Assembly: GCA_036346225.1 (NCBI GenBank)
Contig: JARFIW010001110.1
Location: 1,550,001 to 1,614,000, forward strand
Source: Platerodrilus igneus
Lineage: Eukaryota > Arthropoda > Insecta > Coleoptera > Lycidae
Direction: 5' to 3'
DNA: 64,000 nt
Below the pieces are notes generated by a model, which made no database searches, was not told where the DNA came from, and saw only the letters and a program-made list of their open reading frames with translations. Positions within the stretch are counted from its first letter, which is position 1; each line of letters begins with the position of its first letter. The position numbers and the translations under genes were made by a program. Positions 56,891-64,000 of the stretch are shown piece after piece.

Positions 56891-57187
56891 AAAAGATGGA
56901 GCGCAGAATATTTACAATTATTAAGAGGAGCTCATCATAAGGTGAATGTGCGTGAGTGTGCGATTAAGCAAGAGGATGTCGTATTAATACATGGAAATGA
57001 TAAGCGACGGTTATTGTGGAAATTAGGGTTGGTGAACGACGTTATAAACGGCCGTGATGGCAAAGTGCGTGCCTGTTACGTTAAGATTGCGAATGGCACC
57101 GTAATTAGGCGCCCAATACAATTATTTTATTCTTTAGAAATAAGAAGTGATAAGCTAAGTTGTACCGCCGCGCCGGAGGATGTGTAA
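56891..57187 (+). pseudogene. BEL/Pao integrase C-terminal domain (DUF5641)
   Basis: Directly continues the previous frame after the TAG at 56888 (KRWSAEYLQLLRGAHHKVNV). It contains EDVVLIHGNDKRRLLWKLGL, VNDVINGRDGKVRACYVKI and VIRRPIQLFYSLEI, the DUF5641 pattern found at the end of Pao pol. The stop TAA (57185-57187) lies 7 bases inside the 3' LTR, so coding sequence and LTR overlap. Confidence 0.85.
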
Positions 57188-57376
57188 AATATTACAGGCC
57201 TTCTGCGTGCGTGCGTCGCTACCTAAGGGTAGTAGAGGGAGTAAGTAAGGGGTTACTGTAACTTGTTGTTCAGAGAAACAGGAGAACGTAAGAAGCTCTC
57301 AAGATGTGTAGTCGCTTAGCTTGATTTATATTTAAATAAACTTTTCTTTAAACTTGATGTTGTTTATTGCATTACA
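57181..57376 (+). repeat. 3' LTR of the BEL/Pao element
   Basis: TGTGTAAAATATTACAGG to TTGCATTACA, matching the 5' LTR over its whole length except for an additional GCGT, a small indel near CTACCTAAGGG and a few substitutions. It is followed by the target duplicate ACTTG (57377-57381). Confidence 0.95.
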
Positions 57377-58199
57377 ACTTGGAGTTGTTTTTAAACAATA
57401 CCTTGAAGTATCAAGGCTTACGTGGCAGTCCATTAGTTAAAATAATTCAATCTGAAATTGAAATTTTCAATTAAAAAATAATTAACATGATGGTGTAGTA
57501 ATCTTTAATCTCCTTTTAAAATAAACTTGTTAGGTTTCTATACGTTCTACAAGCAACATTTGTTCATGGTAATGGGATAACAAAGACAAGCGCGTAAAAA
57601 GTGGCATATTACATATGCTTAGTCTTAAAATTTTACTCTACTTCGATGGGCTCTTCCTATTTAGCTTTTGGAAAGGGACAAGAAACTACTAGAAAAGATG
57701 AACATGGCAAAAATTGAACAGACTACAAAGGGCGGAGAATGATATATAAATTGATGCTTGAAACTTTTGAAGTCTTTTGATGTTAGCCAAGCTACAGAAT
57801 TTCAAGATAGAAATGGCTAAAATTATATTTGGTGGGGCTTGGTTGAATCAAGTAACCAATAGAAATGAATCACTTGCCAGGAACATTTAAGGCCGCTCCA
57901 GCTTAGGTAGTGATGATGTAAGTGCGAGGAAATGACAAGAGAAGTCAGGCTTGCTACAAATCCAACAGACACAATGGTGCTTAACGTTTGCATGCTATAT
58001 CAGAACATGAGAATGAGAAAGTTGGAAAGATCTTTGATCAAACTCGAAAGTGCTTTATAGCAGAAAGGGCTGCTAGTTAGTAAAGCTAACGTTAAGGAAT
58101 AGAGGAAAAAACGTGATATGGGTATAAGAACGAAAAATGCAGGTCGTGGCAAGCTCATGCATCTGCATCAAAAACGAATAGAGGGAGCCAATACAGAGT

Positions 58200-58560
58200 G
58201 TAAAGACTACATGTCTTGGTTATGGTCGTGGAAAATGCCTGGAGATATAGGTAACTTTTAGTAAGCTATGCATTGTTTCAGAAATAGACTCAAAAGTAAG
58301 ATAATAAGAATTATATAAATTACCCAGGTGCAAATATAGATAGCGAACACAATTCAACAATAACAAAATGTGATTTAAGTTTTAAAAAAATATAAAAAGA
58401 AAAATGGTTGTTCAAATTAGACATAAATAAATTAAGCACGTCAAAATTAGGGTGGAATATAAAAATAGGGTACTCAGTAAGAGCCCAAATTGACAGACAT
58501 AAGAAAGAACTGACAAGTTCTGGAAGCAGATATTATTAAACGCAAAATACAGGTTGAGCC
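58200..58560 (+). pseudogene. LINE endonuclease relic of a different subfamily
   Basis: Broken frames read WSWKMPGDIG, then YPGANIDSEHNSTITKCDLS and FKKI, then WLFKLDINKLS. This matches the end of an apurinic-type endonuclease (YTWKMPGDIGRYQIDYILV ... SYPEADIDTDHNIIIMKA in the LINE at 18857-19885). The catalytic SDH-type box reads SEH. The surrounding 57700-58200 may be the decayed 5' part; I could not follow it. It diverges from the 16.9 kb and 32.3 kb copies, so it is another subfamily. Confidence 0.5.
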
Positions 58561-59372
58561 AAGCTACTTAGTTTTTTAAAAAAATTTATTATACAGTCGC
58601 TAAACCTTATTACACAATAGCTAAACACTGCATTAAATTTATTTAAAGGTAGCAATAACAATTAAATGAAGCTATGGTACTCAGGCAGAGAAGCAATGTT
58701 AAAGCTTCGGCTGCCTGTACAAGTCTGTGTTTCTAATTTTATTCTCTCACCAGAGTTCGGGGTTTTCTCCCTTCTCAACAATATTCATATCACTTGATAT
58801 TTAACCTATTCCGTTAAACAGTAGATTACTTAGAACTATACTTATTTGAACGCCAAGATTTAGTGGTCGTTTACAATATCCGGCCACTTACTTTAATCAT
58901 TATTGAAAATATTAATAATTCCTAACCTAGACAGAAAGTCATAAAAAGTTTAGTAAGGTTTCTGAGAAATTACCAGGGTATCTTTGTCACACATAAACTA
59001 AATTAAATTATTGATATTGGTGTTGAAATCTAAATACATAAAGTATACAATACATTATCTTAATGGTAATGGTTTCTATAATAATCTAGAATTAAAACGA
59101 CAGCTTTACTTCCTTTCAGTTTCATTATCAATTTATAATAATTATGCTTCCCTAGCAGTTAATTTACTTTAAAAGCATTCCTACAAGGTGCTTGTAAAGC
59201 AACTTTACAAATATTATTTTATTAGCACTGTATATTGCGAATCTGTAACTCCTCCCTTTCTATGGGAAAATTTCAAGTTCAACAAGAAATTTTATTAAAA
59301 GTTCCTATCATTACACTTATTACCTAACTTACTTTGCTAGTGAAATTGTTTCTAATACATTCTTTTGCTTAT

Positions 59373-60870
59373 TCTATATCTCTCTTACAACATTATGTGC
59401 TTGCTGCGCTTGATATTTTCGATATAGTTTACGTATCAATACAACTAAGATTGTGATAATCACAATATGTCCGACAATTGTCTACACGCTTATATTACCG
59501 TAGTGTACGCTGGGCGTTCTTAAACTATTCACTTTTTGCAAATTTCCGTCCATCGCTTTCACAACACTATCCAGATTATCTAACTCTAAATGTTCTAGTT
59601 TGATAGGTTCCATTACCGCAGTTGTTAAATCTTGTCGTTCATTAGATACGAATTCTAGACTTGGCAAATTCGCATGTTTTTTTGTTAACACTGGGTTTTT
59701 ATACACGCGGATAATATCGTTTTCAATTCTTATATAGCAGTCCTCTTTCAGCGTTATTAAATAACTACTGAGTAGCGCCATGTTGTTTTCATCTATTCCG
59801 CAAAATGAAGTCGCAATCGTTTCTTGAGGAAAAATGGCGATCCATTTATTTTCGGTTACCTTTTGCATTTTTCTTTGAGTGATATCTATATATCTCCTCG
59901 AACAAGTTTCGTAGTTATTCGAAAATTTTAACAATTGAACCTCGCAAGGGCTCTCGTCTTTAATATAATTTGTAGTAATTGAGTTACAAATATACCGACT
60001 TGGCATAATTTCGTTACATTTTTCGTTTGACAGACCGTACTTAAGGTTATTTAGTGCTAAAAACTTACCTTTTGGTACAATAATTTGAAATTTGTCTCCA
60101 ACTCTGATTGGAAATGCGAACATGTGAAAATAATTATATGAACTTGATTCTACAATTGGGATTTCGACAATATATGAATTCGTTGTCTTTCGCATATGCC
60201 TTTACCTGTGCAATTTTCGTAAATAAAATTACGTTATCAGGGTTTATATCGAAAGGTAATTTATTATTCTTTACGAAGGGCGAAACTGTGTGTAGTTCTG
60301 TTAATAATTCGTTTGGGTCAATAATACTGGAGTGCAGTGTAATCAATTGCGCGAATGTTATGGCATTTTCCAAGGTGTCGAGAATTTGCTGTATTACTGC
60401 AATTGCTGCGATAATTTGGTTAAATACTGTGTTAAAAATTACCAAAGTGTACATATTAATATTGTGTATGGTTACATTATTCATGCTTTGTTCTAATTGC
60501 ATTATTCTACTGTGCATAATCATTTGGTTGCGCGCTAGTTTAGAAATTGTATGATTAAATTTAATTATCCTTGACTGGGTTAATGAAATTTGTTCTTTTA
60601 ATACGGTTTTAAGCTCGTCTTAATTCTTACTCAATTCTTGTATTAATTTATCGTAACGTTCGGCGTCCGTTTGATCTAAATTTCTTGTTTTAATTTTAAA
60701 ATTGATCCAAGCGCGTTAATAAGTCCACGTTTGTGCTTTTTAGTAGTCCTTCTAGGTATTATTCGATTGAATCGTTCGTTTGTTGTCTGTAACATGTTTT
60801 CTACAATGTAGATGTAATTGTGCATTTCTCTTGAATAGCCTTTGCCAAATTTGGATAGCAAAACTGAATT
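59373..60870 (-). pseudogene. Env-like glycoprotein relic
   Basis: The minus strand carries, in three frames, an N-terminal piece (60861-60676) ending in a furin-type basic stretch KKHKRG followed by GLINALGSI, like the cleavage site and fusion peptide of baculovirus F-type envelope proteins; a helical middle (60134-60523 and upstream, with a stop at about 60620); and a C-terminal ectodomain (60195-59482) with Cys residues. An in-frame TAG replaces the Trp seen in the other copy (NISVW), and a hydrophobic anchor (TIVGHIVIITILVVLIRKLY) and short tail follow to about 59373. Two frameshifts and two stops make it non-functional. Homology with 28955-29221 shows the family had at least two env-bearing copies here. 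Confidence 0.75.
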
Positions 60871-61025
60871 AGTTATTGTGTTGTAATTGCGTTCTATTAA
60901 TTGAAATTCGTTATTTACCTTAGCTAAATCGAATTTCTGTACGAGTGTCCATTAATCAATCGTGTTTTACATCAATCCTAATTTTAAAGGTATTACTCCT
61001 GGGTTGTCTGTAATTAGCTCGAGTT

Positions 61026-62210
61026 TCATTCCATCGTCGCTGGTTGTGAATGGCTAGAACACCATGATTGTGCCAATGAGGGTGACGGTGAGGGATTTGA
61101 AAAACAATAGTGTCGTAAGTTTTTCAGGTGTACGTACTTTGTGATTTTGCTGTTGTCTAGCACGGTAACGTTTTTGTCTGATATTCTTTTTATAAAAAAG
61201 GGTCCTAAATTTCTAGGTGCTGTTTTGTGCCGTTTGTTCTTAAAATTTCTTTCAAATACTGTTTGTCCCACTTCAAATTTTTTTATTGAAGTGTCTGCAT
61301 TACGCTTGGTCAAAACTCGCTCTTTCTCGGTGACCAATTTATTCTTTATGTTATTATAGGTCATATTTAATTTGTCTTTATGTTCTTTAGCGTATTGTTG
61401 ATATACCTGGTGGCTATAATGTATATCTAGCTGGTTGCAGGCGTCAGAATGCCCTAAGGTTAACTCTAATGGGGTAAAATTTGTTGTTGAATGGATGGTA
61501 TTATTGTATGCGATTAGTGCATAGGGTATTATATTGGTAATGGGTTCTTTGGGGAATTGGATTTTCAGCAATCTAATTTGCTCTAGTAAAGTCGAATGGA
61601 AGCGCTCCACGAGGCCATTTGAATCGGGGTTGTTTTCCGTTACAAAATGAATTTTAATTTTATGTAATTCTAAAACGTTTTGTACTGTCTTGTTCCTAAA
61701 CTCTGTTCCATTATCTAGTGTGATCATTTCGGGGGTTCCGTAGTATGTGAAATATTGTATAAGTCCTTGTATTACGTCAACGCTGTTTTTGGATGTTATT
61801 TGTATGGCTTGCCCTAGTTTTGTGAAGGCGTCTACGATTATTTAAAAGTTTTGGGATTTCACTACGAAGGTGTCCATGAATAGTTTTTGAAATTGTTTAT
61901 CGGGGGTTTGCGTCAGCATTAACGGAATTTTAGGGGGTATTCGGTCATACTTTGCTTTATCGCAGAGCTCACATTTGTTAATATAATTTGTAATTACGTC
62001 TTTCATATTATGGAAATAGTATCGTCGTTGGATCTGTTTTAAAGTTTCGTTTATACCACGATAGTTGGTTTTACCCTCGTGCTGGGTTCTAATAGCGGTA
62101 ATTATTTCGTCCTTGTTCGTCAAGTTGATTAATTTGCGCGTACATCTAATTATTTTCGGTCCTATGTTATTAAATAATTTAACGTAAGTTTCTGAAAATT
62201 TCTTGTACAA
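61026..62210 (-). pseudogene. Gypsy/errantivirus-like integrase
   Basis: One minus-strand frame with a single stop at about 61842. It has the H2C2 zinc part (TAIRTQHEGKTNYRGINETL, KCELCDK), the first catalytic D near FMDTFVV, the second in MITLDNGTEFRNKTVQN, the Glu in NPDSNGLVERFHSTLLEQIR, and the C-terminal part PLELTLGH, FEVGQTVFERNFK and APRNLGPFFIKRI (GPF/Y-type module), then a Ser/Pro-rich tail. The upstream linker (62270-62491) lies in another frame, so a frameshift separates them. Catalytic residues look intact. Confidence 0.85.
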
Positions 62211-62269
62211 GTTTTCTGAAGTAAAATAAAGGTAGTATAGTTTTTGTCCGGTGTATATTCTTTAAAGAA

Positions 62270-62665
62270 TTACGTGATTTGTTCGCAGTTCTCATCTCGC
62301 GTAATTTCTACCCGGTAGATTTTCTTGTTACCTTGATTTGCGAATTTTGTAGGGTTTGGGTCAGTCAAGACTTCGTTAATAAAAAATTTATTCGGTTTGT
62401 AACCAATAGCTTCGTCTAGTATTCGAATAGCGTGCGTAAGTGCTGCGTTTTGTGTTGAGTCCATTGTTTTACTGTCCTTTACTTCGTCCAAATCGTCGCA
62501 AATTTCTGTGTCGTCTAGGTTTCCTATTATTTATTCGTTGTCTATAGCGTTTTTTGAATGCGGCTTAAAGCGTCTGCGTTCGTGTTGCACTTTCCGCTTT
62601 TGTAAATGATTTTGTAGTCGTATTCTTCTAGTCTCCATCTTAGTACACAGAACCAAAAACTGGCC
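62270..62665 (-). pseudogene. Gypsy/errantivirus-like RNase H end and linker
   Basis: Minus-strand pieces: RNase H terminus LRWRLEEYDYKIIYKSGKCN with ADALSRIQ (62550-62650), followed after a stop by an acidic linker (MDEVKDSKTMDSTQNAALTH) and IGYKPNKFFINEVLT. This order precedes the integrase in gypsy-type pol. Similarity ends at about 62665, the truncation point. Confidence 0.65.
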
Positions 62666-62750
62666 TGTATTTAATCAAAAAGTACTATAAACCAATATTT
62701 TTGGTCCATAAAACTCAGCCGATGATATATTTGATTAGTTCAATGTTTTA

Positions 62751-62772
62751 CTGGTGATGAGTTCATCACCAG
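62751..62772. repeat. 22-base perfect hairpin
   Basis: CTGGTGATGA-GT-TCATCACCAG, 10-base arms. It lies in AT-rich DNA just past the truncated 5' end of the gypsy element. It could be the end of a small foldback element; no partner was found. Confidence 0.5.
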
Positions 62773-64000
62773 AGATCAATTTCATTACTTTAAGCGTATT
62801 AGTTCAATACCTAATGGTAATAATATTAAATAAACTTTTGTTTAACCGGATGATTCTTCAACATCAACAACGCAACGTTATGATATTACTACATCGAATT
62901 GAGGTTGTTTGTGTATTAATATAATCTTTACAAAACATATATGCGATACCAAAATTTAATACACCAATACTTAATAGAACATCGAACCAAAATTTAAAAG
63001 TATTTAAATGAATGTTCGTAGTGCCTTAAAGTAATCATCAAGTGTGATCAAATTGATGGCATTAAATCATAGGGATAATAAAGAAAAAATTTGCATTAAT
63101 AATTACAATAAATTATAACGATGTCTGAGGTTTATTGTTCCAATAATACTTGATGATCAAACCAATGTTTAAAATACATCAGTGTAGTGTTATAGATGAT
63201 CAAATTAACGATTCAAAGGCATTGCCACTATTTTGCCGGGGGAGGGGGTAGGATACACCCCCCTCTCCCTCACTTGACTTAGGACTCCATCAGAAGTCAA
63301 TCATCGTAAAAAACAAATCAGTAGTTAAATGTTTTTTAATAGTTTTAGAGCAATGTGTGTACAAAATAAAAAATTACATTTTTATTCATCTTAAAATTCA
63401 CATAAAAAACAAACTCTTGGGAACTAAACTTGAGACTTAAGTTTATAAAAATACTGCTCTGTCAAATTCCAAACAAACCATAAATTAAACAAAAATATAA
63501 TTTTAAAACAAATATCAATAGCTCTAATAACATGAAGATACTTATATCTTACGTTATCAAAAAATACTCTTGTTGAATCAATTCCAAAAATATTTTCTCC
63601 TACACAGTATACGATAGGTTAGATCGGTTCCTTTTTCTCTTTCAGAAACATTATATGGTCTTCTACTTCATTAGCAGATTTTCCCAAAAATAAAAATCAC
63701 TGCGTGGAGTTTCGTATCGTATATTTTGTTGTATCTTTCTTTCTAGTTGAATCCTTTTTTGCAACTTTATGAGTAGGTACTAAATATCCATGAAAAGACC
63801 AAAATAAAGCTGCATCACGGCCATCTATCATAAAAGAAATAATACTATTAGAGAAATGAATTTACTTCATTAATAAAATTACTAAAGTATATAAAGCGGT
63901 TTTTGAAATAAAAAACCAAAATCAAATCCTACAATTACGTTTCTCCACATTTTATTATATACCTTTGCAATATCACCAATACCTCATCAAAACCAATATA
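62773..64000. other. Right-edge intergenic DNA, no gene seen
   Basis: AT-rich throughout, except a short quasi-palindrome with opposing G and C runs (CCGGGGGAGGGGGTAGG, CACCCCCCTCTCCC; 63236-63269). Several TGATCA or TTGATGATCAA motifs occur between 62900 and 63200. No frame longer than a few dozen codons was seen. Confidence 0.45.

Larger units (their letters stand above)
52267..57376 (+). mobile_element. BEL/Pao LTR retrotransposon, complete ends, internally deleted
   Basis: Two LTRs of 194 and 196 bases differ at only a handful of positions and flank a gag-pol region. The 5-base target duplication ACTTG (52262-52266 and 57377-57381) is the length expected for BEL/Pao. A primer site follows the 5' LTR. 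Gag and pol were one frame, now cut by stops at 53397, 53487, 55485 and 56888 and a frameshift near 56630. Part of RT and the whole RNase H appear missing between 55590 and 55720, which explains the short total of 5110 bases. Nearly identical LTRs mean a fairly recent insertion. Confidence 0.95.
59250..62665 (-). mobile_element. Ty3/gypsy errantivirus-like element with env, 5' truncated
   Basis: On the minus strand: end of RNase H (LRWRLEEYDYKIIYKSGKCN, ADALSRIQ near 62560-62650), a linker, integrase, and an env relic, then a polypurine-like AAAGGGAGG and the 3' LTR start AGTTACAGATTCGC at 59250. Gag, protease, most of RT and the 5' LTR are absent; the sequence breaks off at about 62665. The outer end of the 3' LTR was not resolved (possibly near 58560-58600). 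This is an insect endogenous retrovirus fossil of the gypsy group; the broken env sets it apart from infectious relatives. Confidence 0.85.

Noticed and set aside
60108..60554. 148-codon plus-strand frame with hydrophobic stretches
   Set aside because: It is antisense to the env relic, whose minus-strand pieces align with a second copy at 28955.

Overview
The window looks like nuclear DNA of an arthropod, most likely an insect: it is AT-rich, has no compact gene order, and is filled with decayed transposable elements of families typical of insects (BEL/Pao, Ty3/gypsy with env, Ty1/copia, RTE-like LINE, Tc1/mariner, piggyBac, hAT, a tRNA-derived SINE, TTAGG-rich foldback DNA). I cannot name the species. 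I see no complete host gene. Two short exon candidates (45950-46102 plus strand, 15500-15559 minus strand) are the only possible host coding sequence.

Layout. 1-4.1 kb and 8.5-8.8 kb: fragments of a DNA-virus-like (Polinton/adintovirus-type) element, namely an open frame at the left edge, a DUF8207-like gene relic, a 272-codon orphan gene with its own TATA box, and two C-terminal family-B DNA polymerase fragments. A TTAGG-type foldback palindrome lies at 1.9-2.1 kb. 6.2-8.3 kb: a Tc1/mariner-superfamily element with TA duplications and long inverted ends, containing a nested tRNA-SINE; a second SINE copy is at 9.3 kb. 12.2-13.2 kb: Ty3/gypsy gag-protease relic. 15.8-20.2 kb: a nearly full-length LINE plus two 5'-truncated copies in the same orientation, separated by a duplicated spacer. 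21.1-24.1 kb: Ty1/copia relic. 27.9-30.0 kb: gypsy integrase and LTR joined to the 3' end of an env-bearing gypsy element. 32.3-35.3 kb: degraded second LINE. 38.0-39.4 kb: hAT relic and a solo LTR. 40.6-42.1 kb: relic of a zinc-finger plus reverse transcriptase family. 42.1-44.4 kb: the best-preserved part of the virus-like element (TATA box, DUF8207-like gene, fibre-like repeat gene, exonuclease-like gene). 49.9-51.1 kb: piggyBac relic. 52.3-57.4 kb: complete-ended BEL/Pao element. 58.2-58.6 kb: another LINE endonuclease relic. 59.2-62.7 kb: gypsy/errantivirus-like pol-env relic.

The most unusual content is the dispersed virus-like element. At least two copies of its DUF8207-like gene are present (430-985 minus, 42145-43056 plus), with the TATA box and start region conserved upstream of both. 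Fragments of polymerase, fibre-like and exonuclease-like genes of the same kind lie nearby. All copies carry stops or frameshifts, so these are fossils. Family assignments come from recognising motifs by eye; no database search was possible.
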